This document shows, piece by piece, positions 1-7,181 of a stretch of DNA of 27,545 nt (position 1 is its first letter; every line of letters begins with the position of its first letter). This DNA comes from JAURDE01 sp965365285 (GTDB taxonomy: Bacteria; Bdellovibrionota; Bacteriovoracia; Bacteriovoracales; Bacteriovoracaceae), in the NCBI GenBank assembly GCA_965365285.1, contig CBDUBC010000028.1:1-27545 (forward strand), given 5' to 3'. The position numbers were made by a program, and so were the translations under genes. Below the pieces are notes generated by a model. It had not been told where the DNA came from and ran no database searches. It worked only from the letters and a program-made list of their open reading frames with translations.

Positions 1-170
1 GGAACATCCTCAAAAACTATCTGGGGAACTTCTGCTGCTGTTTGGATCACGATGTCACCAAAATCAAAATAGGTCCTGATCGCACCGCCAATTCTTACAG
101 TAACATCTTCGATCTGCTCAATGTTGGCATCTGTCATCTCCCTATAAATAAGATTATGAAAATCAACTTC
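1..170 (-). CDS. Bacterial PH-domain (bPH_2/YdbT-like) protein, fragment
   Basis: The minus strand reads a conserved-looking segment whose core includes IEQIEDVTVRIGG, then YFDFGDIVIQTA and IVFEDV. This is the pattern of bacterial PH domains of the bPH_2 (YdbT/YdbS-like) family: a helix-strand 'xIQDV' followed by 'fGDV.IqTa' and 'f.fe.V'. The gene runs off the left edge of the window, so its C-terminal part is missing. Family members are usually membrane-associated and of poorly known function. At the other end, resemblance to the family fades upstream of about position 170, and no start codon with a ribosome site is present. The ATG at 137 falls inside the domain, and the frame meets a stop at 225-227. 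Beyond about 150 the same DNA reads convincingly as a coiled coil on the plus strand, so the N-terminal part appears to be missing. Confidence 0.6.
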
Positions 171-631
171 GAGAAAAAGACTATAAATACTCCAAAGATA
201 TTGAAAACTATCAAAGAGATCATGCTAGAGAAATTGAGAATATGAAAAGAATCTATTCTGAAAATCTCAAAAGAATGGAGGCTCAACAAGAAACCCTTCT
301 TCGAAGACAAGATGAAACCATTCAAGAAAGAGTTGATGATGCGATTCTTGCAGAAAAGAATAGAATGAATGAGCACTTTAATAGAAGGCTAGAACATATC
401 TCTGCTGATTTTGAAAAAGAAAAAGGACGACTTGAAAAAATCAATCAAATGAAACAAGAGACCAGTCGAAGTAAATATGACCTTAATCTAGATAATCTTC
501 AGAAAAGACAAGAAGTTCAATCTCTCCGAAATGAAGCAAAAGTGACTGCTCTTGTGGAAGATCACCAGGATAAGCGTACGGAGCTTGTAGATAAGTACGA
601 ACATATCATTAAGAATCAAAAAGGGTACTAA
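152..631 (+). CDS. Coiled-coil protein, 5' end missing or unclear
   Basis: The plus frame gives about 159 residues of almost uninterrupted, highly charged alpha-helix rich in Glu, Lys, Arg and Gln with heptad-like spacing, ending in KYEHIIKNQKGY. There is no membrane segment, signal peptide or catalytic motif, so no function can be assigned. An ATG at 242 could start a 129-residue product but has no clear Shine-Dalgarno sequence. The 30 codons before it (152-241) read as the same kind of coiled coil, so the real protein probably began further left. A stop codon at 149-151 closes the frame exactly where the opposite-strand PH-domain fragment begins. The gene therefore looks 5'-truncated by a rearrangement or assembly join. 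It lies just before flagellin, but nothing in the sequence ties it to flagella. Confidence 0.6.
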   Translation, partial: DYENQLREKDYKYSKDIENYQRDHAREIENMKRIYSENLKRMEAQQETLLRRQDETIQERVDDAILAEKNRMNEHFNRRLEHISADFEKEKGRLEKINQMKQETSRSKYDLNLDNLQKRQEVQSLRNEAKVTALVEDHQDKRTELVDKYEHIIKNQKGY

Positions 632-734
632 TACCTCCCCTCCTCAATTCGAAGGCTTAAGCTTATTACCCGACCAGTTTGTTTTTATCAACATCTAGAC
701 AAGCTTAAAATTTGATAGAAATCTTATGATCTAT

Positions 735-760
735 TAAGCAAAGTGAATTACTTCCGAATC
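735..760 (+). promoter_or_regulatory. Possible sigma-28-like flagellin promoter
   Basis: A TAAG at 735-738 and a CCGA at 754-757 are spaced roughly as in FliA (sigma-28) promoters, TAAA-N15-GCCGATAA, about 105 bases ahead of the flagellin start. The -10 half is imperfect (TCCGAATC). The call rests mainly on position ahead of a flagellin gene and should be treated as tentative. Confidence 0.25.
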
Positions 761-785
761 GGGTGTTGAACAAATTAACACAGGC

Positions 786-824
786 GGAGCAAGGTTCGCT
801 CCACTCCTATAAAGAACTATAGGA
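786..824 (+). promoter_or_regulatory. Two tandem hairpins in the flagellin leader
   Basis: Two perfect inverted repeats lie back to back: GGAGC (786-790) with GCTCC (798-802), and TCCTATA (805-811) with TATAGGA (818-824). Neither is followed by a T-run, so they are not terminators. They sit between the candidate promoter and the flagellin ribosome site (851-855). Several GGA triplets in this leader, including the ribosome site itself, would suit CsrA/RsmA-type translational control. That is inference. Confidence 0.45.
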
Positions 825-863
825 ATACTTCCACAGATGGAAAACCAAACTGGAGGTATTACT

Positions 864-1697
864 ATGGGCCTAAGAATTAACACAAACGTCGTTTCTCAAT
901 CTGCACAACGAACACTGAGTGAAACAAACCGACTACAAGCTGAAAGTCTTACAAGACTATCTTCTGGTAAAAGAATCACCAAAGCTGCTGATGATGCCGC
1001 TGGATTAGCAATTAGTGAAAAATTAAGAGCTAAGATCAGAGGTACAACTCAAGCAGAAAGAAACGCCAATGACGGTATCTCACTTATTCAAACGGCTGAA
1101 GGTGGGCTTAACGAAATTGCAAACATCCTTATTAGATTAAGAGAGCTCTCTATCCAATCTGCTTCAGATACAGTTGGAGATCAAGAAAGAGCTTTTGCAA
1201 ACCTTGAATATGAGCAGCTTAAAACGGAAGTTCAAAGAATTTCTAACTCTACGGAGTTTAACGGTAAGAAGCTTCTTAATGGTCAAGGTGATAAATATGA
1301 TTTTCAAATTGGAATCTTTAATGTCGAAAACGAGGATCGAATCAGCTATGATGCTTCCATCATTGATTCAGGTCTAGAGAGTTTACAAATTGGTGAGGCC
1401 AATGTTCTGACAAAAGAAGGAGCACAGAATTCACTTAATCCTCTCGATGCCGCCATTCAACAAATCTCAGGACAAAGAGCGATCTTAGGTTCAATCCAAA
1501 ATCGATTGACTTCAACGATCAAAAATCTACAAATTTCAAATGAGAACTTGAGTGCGTCGAATTCAAGAATCATTGATACTGACTATGCAAGTGAATCTTC
1601 TAAAAATACTCAGTTCAATATTCTTAATGCAGCTGGTACTTCAGTACTCGCTCAAGCAAATGTTAGAAACCAAGCGGCCCTTAAACTTATTGGTTAA
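864..1697 (+). CDS. fliC: Flagellin
   Basis: This is the structural subunit of the flagellar filament, exported through the flagellar type III apparatus. The start is the ATG at 864, preceded by GGAGG at 851-855. A possible in-frame ATG at 837 lacks such a site. The 277-residue product begins GLRINTNVVSQSAQ and carries the N-terminal flagellin core (LSSGKRITKAADDAAGLAIS, then RNANDGISLIQTAEGGLNEI). It ends with the C-terminal D0 helix (AQANVRNQAALKLIG). The middle is short, so the variable D2/D3 domains are essentially absent, as in the minimal flagellins of Bdellovibrio-like bacteria and other small-flagellin lineages. It is monocistronic: a structured leader lies upstream and a strong terminator starts 11 bases after the stop. 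Whether further flagellin copies exist cannot be seen here. Confidence 0.96.
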   Translation: MGLRINTNVVSQSAQRTLSETNRLQAESLTRLSSGKRITKAADDAAGLAISEKLRAKIRGTTQAERNANDGISLIQTAEGGLNEIANILIRLRELSIQSASDTVGDQERAFANLEYEQLKTEVQRISNSTEFNGKKLLNGQGDKYDFQIGIFNVENEDRISYDASIIDSGLESLQIGEANVLTKEGAQNSLNPLDAAIQQISGQRAILGSIQNRLTSTIKNLQISNENLSASNSRIIDTDYASESSKNTQFNILNAAGTSVLAQANVRNQAALKLIG

Positions 1698-1707
1698 TTA
1701 AAAAACT

Positions 1708-1736
1708 GGGGCGGTTGGTGTTAGCCGCCCCTTTTT
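1708..1736. terminator. Rho-independent terminator after flagellin, probably bidirectional
   Basis: GGGGCGG (1708-1714) pairs with CCGCCCC (1725-1731), followed by TTTTT on the plus strand. On the other strand the A-run at 1699-1705 supplies a U-tract, so the same hairpin can end both the flagellin transcript and the convergent CpaF-family transcript. Confidence 0.88.
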
Positions 1737-1757
1737 CAATTGAAAATAACACAAAGA

Positions 1758-2882
1758 TTAAGCAGCGTCTTTGTCGCTGCCAGGGTCCTTTCTGACAAAC
1801 TTACTTTTTGGAAAAGGAAGTTTATTCGTGACGATATCTGGAAAAAACGAAGGAACATAATTACAAGGCATCATCTCCCCAATGTACTTCCCTTCAGGAG
1901 TTTTGCCGGTTTGAACCCATCGAAAAATATCTCTCGCAATATAATTCCCGTGATTATCCACTCCAAGAATCTCAGAGATATGAGAAGTTCTTCTTCCTCC
2001 ATCATGGTATCGACTACATTGAACAACGATCTGTAGAGCAGAGCCCACCATCTTTCGAATCGCATCCGGTGGAATCTTTATATCACCCATCAAACAAAGA
2101 GTTTCAAGTCGGGTACAAGCTTCTAGAGGGTTATTGGCATGAACCGTTCCCATACTTCCATCGTGACCAGTTCCCATAACTTGGACAAGGTCTAGAGCTT
2201 CTTCACCCCGTACCTCTCCAACGATGATTCGGTCAGGCCGAAGTCTCATGGCAGAAATAACGAGGTCTCGAATAGTCACTTCAGGAAAACCTTTCGTAGG
2301 ATCTGTCTTTCTTGTTTCAAAATTAACAACGTGATCAGTGTGAATCTGAAGTTCCGCCGCATCCTCAATAATTAGAAGTCTCTGCGTATTTGGAATTCTA
2401 GTTCCTAGAACGTTAAGCATAGTGGTTTTTCCGGAACCTGTCCCTCCTGATACAAGAATGTTTTTTCCAAGGTGAATACAGATATCAAGAAACCGTGCTC
2501 CATCTTTAGAGAGAGAGCCGAAATTAATTAAATCACTAAGAGTAAGTTTCTCTTCTGAGAATTTTCGAATGGCAACGGTTGTTCCTTTTCTTGCCATGGG
2601 TGGTAAAACCACGTGAATTCTCGAACCATTAGGAAGTCTTGCATCTAGTCTTGGATTGTCATCATCAATAGATCGCCCAACTGACTGAGCTACGGCCCTA
2701 AAGGCAGAGAGTAATTCTTCCTCTCCTCTAAATTTATTTTCTGTTCTATAGACAAGCCCGCTTTGTTCCACAAAAATTTCATTAGGACCATTAATCATGA
2801 TCTCTGAAACTTTCGGGTTTTCTAATAAATCCTTAATTGGTGCAAGCAGTGTATTAATCGCATCTTCAAATACGCCGACCAT
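1758..2882 (-). CDS. cpaF: CpaF/TadA-family secretion ATPase
   Basis: This is a type II/IV secretion ATPase of the CpaF/TadA subfamily. Such hexameric cytoplasmic motors drive Tad (Flp) pilus assembly. The 374-residue protein has the N-terminal domain (VSEIMINGPNEIFVEQ near residue 25), Walker A GGTGSGKT (146-153), Walker B region RPDRIIVGEVRGEE (215-228) and the His box GTGHDGSMGTVHAN (237-250). All key residues are present. Its ATG overlaps the stop of the upstream cupredoxin-like gene by one base (TAATG), which suggests translational coupling. No other tad genes (platform TadB/C, secretin, Flp pilin) are visible nearby, so its partners must lie elsewhere or it works with another system. 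It converges on flagellin and shares its terminator. Confidence 0.93.
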   Translation of the reverse strand: MVGVFEDAINTLLAPIKDLLENPKVSEIMINGPNEIFVEQSGLVYRTENKFRGEEELLSAFRAVAQSVGRSIDDDNPRLDARLPNGSRIHVVLPPMARKGTTVAIRKFSEEKLTLSDLINFGSLSKDGARFLDICIHLGKNILVSGGTGSGKTTMLNVLGTRIPNTQRLLIIEDAAELQIHTDHVVNFETRKTDPTKGFPEVTIRDLVISAMRLRPDRIIVGEVRGEEALDLVQVMGTGHDGSMGTVHANNPLEACTRLETLCLMGDIKIPPDAIRKMVGSALQIVVQCSRYHDGGRRTSHISEILGVDNHGNYIARDIFRWVQTGKTPEGKYIGEMMPCNYVPSFFPDIVTNKLPFPKSKFVRKDPGSDKDAA

Positions 2883-3307
2883 TATTCATCCTTTGGAATC
2901 CACAAATGTGTGGAAGTTTCTGATGCAATGACTCTCTTTGGTTTATCTTCTTCAGAGGGTCTTTCTAGTACTGTAATTTTTCCAGTTATCTTTCCTGTAG
3001 GACAAAAGAAAGAGTACGTTCCAGGCCCATCAAATTGAACCTCGCTTTCTCGAACTTCGCCTCGCTTCACTCCAATAAAGATCTCTTCTTCTGGAATAAA
3101 AAGACAGCTCGGTTTATTTCTTAAGCTTGTCACAAAAATTTTAAGCTTTTCGTCCTTAAACATAGAAATGCGGTTAGGAAAATAGCCTTCGTCTGTAATG
3201 ATAATCGAATGTTCCCTACGCGGTTGTTCAAATTTTTGAGGTAGCCCATAATCCAGCCCCATCACTTGACTCGCGCTTAACAGGGAAATAAACCATAAGT
3301 GTTTCAT
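2882..3307 (-). CDS. Exported cupredoxin-like protein with a degenerate copper site
   Basis: The start is the ATG at 3307, preceded by AAAGGGG at about 6 bases. An upstream in-frame start lacks a ribosome site and would bury the signal peptide. The 141-residue product opens with MKHLWFISLLSASQVMG, a short signal sequence. Residues about 33-115 follow the cupredoxin pattern: strand HSIIITDEGYFP, then SCLFIPEEEI, then GTYSFFCPTGKITGKITV. In typical type-1 copper members the first position is a His and the last motif is C-x-H-x-x-M or similar. Here the equivalents are Cys68 and Cys102, with no following His or Met, so normal type-1 copper binding is unlikely. It is coupled to the CpaF-family gene by a one-base overlap, suggesting an accessory envelope role. 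That role is inference. Confidence 0.72.
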   Translation of the reverse strand: MKHLWFISLLSASQVMGLDYGLPQKFEQPRREHSIIITDEGYFPNRISMFKDEKLKIFVTSLRNKPSCLFIPEEEIFIGVKRGEVRESEVQFDGPGTYSFFCPTGKITGKITVLERPSEEDKPKRVIASETSTHLWIPKDE

Positions 3308-3512
3308 GATTGCCCCTTTAACATACTCATAGCATCGGTCTTTACAGGAATTTACTTTAGTCTTTTGCTCAGGATTCAAGAGAACCAAACAAATCTTATT
3401 TAAAAACTAATTATTTCTTACAATCGTAGTCTGAGATAGACAGCCAAATTAAAGATTTTTATGATTTTATATGAGTTCCAACTCTCCAAATACTTTTCAA
3501 GGAGGAAGCATA

Positions 3513-4394
3513 ATGAGGAGTATTCTTCTCAGCACCCTAGTAGCTGCAAACCTAGCACCAACCGCATGGTCCTGCGATCTTGATGGTCTATCAGGAATCG
3601 TGGAAGAAAATGATCTATGGATTGGTGTTGATTCAAAATCTATTTCTACAATTACTGAAGATGAGTTCAACAGCGTAATCGACAAAGTTGAAACCATCTA
3701 CGCGCCGATCATTCGAGAAAGAGGTGCTGAACTAACCATCGAGCGAAATTGGCGAGATGGGACAGTTAATGCTTATGCTCAGCAAAATGGCAATACATGG
3801 AAAGTGGCCATGTTTGGGGGATTAGCTAGACATCAAACAATTGATAAAGATTCTTTCGCGCTTGTTGTTTGTCACGAGCTTGGTCACCATATCGGTGGTG
3901 TGCCTAAGAAAAGTGGTTGGTGGGGATCAAACTGGGCCTCAAATGAAGGACAGTCTGATTACTGGGGAACCATGAAGTGTCTCAGAAAGGTCTTTGAAAG
4001 CGATAATAACCAAGAAGTTATAGCATCTATGAGTGTTGACCCCCATGCTGCAAGATCTTGTGAGTCTACTTTTGCTTCGGCCGAAGAGATAGCCATTTGC
4101 CAAAGAAGTGCCATGGCAGGACTTGGACTTGGTAACCTTTTTAAAGCGCTACGAAATCTAAGAACGGAACTCAAATTCAATACACCAGACCCAAATATTG
4201 TTCAAAAAACGGACGATAATCATCCAGCTCCACAATGTAGACTGGATACCTATTTTGCAGGCTCAGTTTGCGATAAAGATGCTTACGCAGATGTCTCTGA
4301 ATCAGATGCCAACATCAATGTTTGTACGCGAGTCGATGGTGATAAGGTAGGGATTAGACCTCTCTGTTGGTTTAAGCCAAATACTGATGCCTGA
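3513..4394 (+). CDS. Exported HExxH zinc metalloprotease (unclassified)
   Basis: The start is the ATG at 3513, eight bases or so after GGAGGA (3501-3506). The 293-residue protein begins with a signal peptide, MRSILLSTLVAANLAPTAWS. It carries the zinc motif HELGHH (His121, Glu122, His125) and a downstream acidic motif, NEGQSDYW (Glu145), that probably gives the third zinc ligand, as in gluzincins. Many cysteines (Cys21, Cys120, Cys156 and others toward the C-terminus) suggest disulphide bonds and a periplasmic or secreted location. The AWS-C site is not a good lipobox, so it is probably not a lipoprotein. It is a single gene with a terminator directly after it. Its substrate is unknown, and the family could not be named with confidence. 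Confidence 0.82.
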   Translation: MRSILLSTLVAANLAPTAWSCDLDGLSGIVEENDLWIGVDSKSISTITEDEFNSVIDKVETIYAPIIRERGAELTIERNWRDGTVNAYAQQNGNTWKVAMFGGLARHQTIDKDSFALVVCHELGHHIGGVPKKSGWWGSNWASNEGQSDYWGTMKCLRKVFESDNNQEVIASMSVDPHAARSCESTFASAEEIAICQRSAMAGLGLGNLFKALRNLRTELKFNTPDPNIVQKTDDNHPAPQCRLDTYFAGSVCDKDAYADVSESDANINVCTRVDGDKVGIRPLCWFKPNTDA

Positions 4395-4420
4395 ATCTAG
4401 GAATGATAAGGTTTTAAATG

Positions 4421-4449
4421 AAAGGCCCCAGGAAGGGGCCTTTTTTTTT
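4421..4449. terminator. Bidirectional rho-independent terminator
   Basis: AAAGGCCCC (4421-4429) pairs perfectly with GGGGCCTTT (4435-4443) around a five-base loop, followed by a run of Ts to 4449. The A-rich left side allows it to work for the convergent FKBP gene, whose stop codon (4448-4450) lies at the edge of the T-run. Confidence 0.92.
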
Positions 4450-5164
4450 ACTTCTTTTTCTTATTAGCAGTTTTGCCTTCTTCTTCGCCCGCAGTAACTT
4501 TAAAAAGTTCTACATCAAATACAAGGGTGGCACCGCCTGGGATGTTTGGTGGAGCGCCTCTGTCTCCATAAGCAAGATCTGATGGAATAACCATTTTCAT
4601 TTTCCCACCTTCTTTTAGAAGCTGAAGACCTTCGGTCCAACCTTTAATAACTCTATTGAGAGGAAAAGAAACCGTTTTGTTTCTTGAATAAGAAGAATCA
4701 AACTCAGTCCCATCGATAAGAGTTCCTTTATAGTGAACTTCTACAATATCAGTTTCTTTTGGAGATTTTCCTTCTCCGGCCTTTTCGATTTTATAAGCAA
4801 GACCGCTTTCTGTCTTAACAACACCTTCATTTTTAGTAAAATTATCGAGGTATTTTTGACCTTCAGATTTTACTTTTTCGTTAGCAGCGTTAATTCGCGC
4901 TTGAAAAGTGTCTTGAATTTTCTTTTGATAATCAGCTGGTTCAACTTTAAGTTTGTTCCCTTTAACTGAATCATAAAGTCCTGCTTGAAGCATTTCTACT
5001 TCTTTGTCGTTTAGATTAAGATTTTTAAGTCTTTCACCAAACATTACTCCCACGGAATAGAAGGTTTTATCTTCATCCGTTGAAGGGGTAGCACTGGTTC
5101 CCTGCTTATTGCAAGAAGCAAAAAACAAGGATGATACGAGCGAAACAAGTAATACTTTTTTCAT
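4448..5164 (-). CDS. FKBP-type peptidyl-prolyl isomerase lipoprotein (FkpA/Mip-like)
   Basis: This enzyme catalyses cis-trans isomerisation at prolines during envelope protein folding. The ATG at 5164 follows AAGGAAA. A longer in-frame extension upstream would bury the signal peptide and overlap rnhA. Of 238 residues, 1-17 form a lipoprotein signal with lipobox FFASC (Cys18). Residues about 33-110 match the alpha-helical FKBP N-terminal dimerisation domain seen in Mip and FkpA. Residues about 138-224 are the FKBP fold with the conserved Tyr145, Phe155-Asp156, RVIKGWTEGL (171-180) and LAYGDRG (198-204). It ends in a basic tail, KKKK. The lipid anchor suggests attachment to the inner or outer membrane, facing the periplasm. 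Confidence 0.92.
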   Translation of the reverse strand: MKKVLLVSLVSSLFFASCNKQGTSATPSTDEDKTFYSVGVMFGERLKNLNLNDKEVEMLQAGLYDSVKGNKLKVEPADYQKKIQDTFQARINAANEKVKSEGQKYLDNFTKNEGVVKTESGLAYKIEKAGEGKSPKETDIVEVHYKGTLIDGTEFDSSYSRNKTVSFPLNRVIKGWTEGLQLLKEGGKMKMVIPSDLAYGDRGAPPNIPGGATLVFDVELFKVTAGEEEGKTANKKKK

Positions 5165-5225
5165 CCTAAATTTCCTTTTTATGGGTTTAAAAATAACCTT
5201 ATAAGAATAACTTATTAAATTGATT

Positions 5226-5888
5226 TTAGAAACCTGATTCGTCGAGAAGGCGATTTGCCTCTTGGTCACAGTATTCATTTTGGGGGTGCCCAGAATGCCC
5301 CTTGACCCAAACAAAATGAAGCTCATGATCAAAAGATTGCATGACAGAGTCCATTCGCTTCCATAACTCAATATTCTCAGGTTCTTTATTATCTGCTTTC
5401 TTCCAGCCTTTTTTCTTCCAGCCTGAAAGCCATTTCATTGCACCATTAGTCACATATTTTGAATCACTGAATAAAAAGACCGGTACATCCGGGCTCACTT
5501 TATTATCCGTAACATAATTGAGAAGTTCTTCTAGTGCGGATACAGCGGCCTCAAGCTCCATTTTATTATTTGTGGTTTTAACTTCCACACCCTCAAGTTT
5601 AAAGAGCACATCACCTTGAGAGTTTTGACCAAATGCAGCCCAAGCCCCTGGGCCAGGATTACCTCGACAGGCTCCATCACTAAAAAGAGCAAGAGCATTG
5701 GGATGATCCGCCATTTCCTCTGGAATAGGGAATTGGGGTTGATTTTGAAGACCGCCATTGGCTAGAAATTCAATTTCTGCACTCATATCCCAAAGTTCCG
5801 TAATAAGTCTTTGGGCCTCTTGGTTATCTTCAAAAGTCTCACGTAGGACTTTAATGGCCTTTTCAAAGTTTTTCTTTGTAATAAGCAT
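5226..5888 (-). CDS. rnhA: Ribonuclease HI with N-terminal extension
   Basis: This enzyme cleaves the RNA strand of RNA-DNA hybrids. The 220-residue protein has all four catalytic acids of RNase HI: Asp71 in FSDGACRGNPGPG, Glu111 in NNKMELEAA, Asp142 in LFSDSKYV and Asp208 in NEYCDQEAN. The basic handle-like WLSGWKKKGWKK (153-164) resembles the E. coli substrate-binding protrusion. The first 65 or so residues are an added segment. It lacks the usual hybrid-binding domain signature (no W/Y-rich GxYxxW motif) and is of unknown role. Typical RNase HI is about 155 residues. The ATG at 5888 follows AAGGGA, and the tyrS stop lies within that ribosome site 8 bases away, so the two are probably co-translated. 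Confidence 0.93.
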   Translation of the reverse strand: MLITKKNFEKAIKVLRETFEDNQEAQRLITELWDMSAEIEFLANGGLQNQPQFPIPEEMADHPNALALFSDGACRGNPGPGAWAAFGQNSQGDVLFKLEGVEVKTTNNKMELEAAVSALEELLNYVTDNKVSPDVPVFLFSDSKYVTNGAMKWLSGWKKKGWKKADNKEPENIELWKRMDSVMQSFDHELHFVWVKGHSGHPQNEYCDQEANRLLDESGF

Positions 5889-5896
5889 GTCGTCCC

Positions 5897-7129
5897 TTAA
5901 ATTAGTTTGAGAAACTTTCGTTTACCCACTTTAATGACTTTTTCTTTATCAGTAGGCCCTATCTTAAGATCGGGATCCGTAATTTTATCTCCGTCAACGA
6001 TAGAGACCGCATTTTGTTTGATGAGTCTTCTCCCCTCACCTTTACTTCCTAGAAGTCCAGATTGAACGAGGATATTAAGAAGTTCATCTTCCTTGGTGAT
6101 CTCAAAATTTGGTATTTCATCAGGAACATTCTTCTTTTTAAAGACACTTTCAAATTGTTCTCTCATGAGCTTTCCCTGACCTTGACCATGGAAAAAATCG
6201 ACAATATGAGAGGCCAGATCCTTTTTACATTCGTTTGGATGATAGCTTCCGTCTTCAAGAGAACTTTTTATTTTTTCAAATTGCTCTTCAGAAATATTAG
6301 TAAGGTATTGCCAATACTCCAGCATGAGTTTATCAGGAATCGACATAACCTTTCCAAATTTATCAAAAGGCTCATCTTTAATACCGATAGTATTCTCAAG
6401 GGATTTACTCATTTTCTGAGTGCCACAGGTTCCTGTTACAATAGGTAAAAGCATGGCGACTTGAGGTCTTAGACCGTGATTTTTTTGATAGTCTCTCCCC
6501 ATGAGAACATTAAATTTTTGATCAGTCCCTCCAAGTTCAACATCGGCCTTGACAAAAACGGAGTCAATACCTTGAAGCATAGGATAGAAAAGTTCATGAA
6601 GTGATAAAGCGTTTCCTTTATCTAGTCTGTCTCTAAATGTTTCATGGGAAAGGAGTTTAGCTACAGTAGTTTGAGCGGCCCAAAGAATAACATCTTTAAG
6701 CATTTTATCGTCAAACCATTCAGTCTGGTAACATATCTCCGTTTTTGCTGGATCAAGAACCGTGAAAATTTGATCCATATAAGTTCGCGCATTCACTTTA
6801 ATTTGCTCTGCGGAGAGAGGTGGTCTTGATTCGTTCTTTCCTGTGGGATCTCCAATAGAGGCCGTATAGTCACCTATGATGACCACTCCCACGTGACCTA
6901 GGTCTTGAAACTCTCTCATTTTTCGATAAGGAACAGTATGGCCAAGATGGACGTCTGTGCTAGTGGGATCAATTCCACATTTAATTCGAAGTGGTTTTTT
7001 ATTTTGTATGGATTTTCGAAGCATTGCTTCAAATTCATTCTCAGGAGTGATCTCGGTAACCCCAAACTTCAATAATGATAATTGTCTTTGAACCTCTTGT
7101 TCTACTTGAGGATCGATTTCTTCACTCAT
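5897..7129 (-). CDS. tyrS: Tyrosyl-tRNA synthetase
   Basis: This class I aminoacyl-tRNA synthetase charges tRNA-Tyr with tyrosine. The 410-residue protein shows CGIDPTSTDVHLGH, with the HIGH-type motif at residues 61-64, the tyrosine-pocket segment GGTDQKFN (200-207) and an intact KMSKS at 239-243. A C-terminal S4-type RNA-binding domain covers about the last 60 residues (LLGSKGEGRRLIKQNAVSI). The length and the DPTSTDVHLGHT signature fit the TyrZ-like subgroup of bacterial TyrRS. The ATG at 7129 is preceded by AAGGGA. It lies 52 bases after the response-regulator gene and directly before rnhA. No T-box leader was seen. Confidence 0.96.
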   Translation of the reverse strand: MSEEIDPQVEQEVQRQLSLLKFGVTEITPENEFEAMLRKSIQNKKPLRIKCGIDPTSTDVHLGHTVPYRKMREFQDLGHVGVVIIGDYTASIGDPTGKNESRPPLSAEQIKVNARTYMDQIFTVLDPAKTEICYQTEWFDDKMLKDVILWAAQTTVAKLLSHETFRDRLDKGNALSLHELFYPMLQGIDSVFVKADVELGGTDQKFNVLMGRDYQKNHGLRPQVAMLLPIVTGTCGTQKMSKSLENTIGIKDEPFDKFGKVMSIPDKLMLEYWQYLTNISEEQFEKIKSSLEDGSYHPNECKKDLASHIVDFFHGQGQGKLMREQFESVFKKKNVPDEIPNFEITKEDELLNILVQSGLLGSKGEGRRLIKQNAVSIVDGDKITDPDLKIGPTDKEKVIKVGKRKFLKLI

Positions 7130-7181
7130 GCTCTTCCCTTAAAAATTCATGAGATAGGTTTATATTGAGGAAGGGAATTAA

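Noticed and set aside
42..245. Plus-strand reading frame of 67 codons starting at a TTG
   Set aside because: It lies antisense to the PH-domain fragment and out of frame with the coiled-coil gene. It has no ribosome site and no protein-like pattern.
134..376. Minus-strand hydrophobic frame that looks like a membrane protein
   Set aside because: It is the mirror of the Lys/Glu-rich coiled-coil codons on the plus strand, which read as Phe, Leu, Ile and Ser in reverse.
632..863. tRNA or small RNA gene in the gap before flagellin
   Set aside because: The hairpins there do not form a cloverleaf, and no CCA or T-loop pattern is present. A leader structure is the simpler reading.
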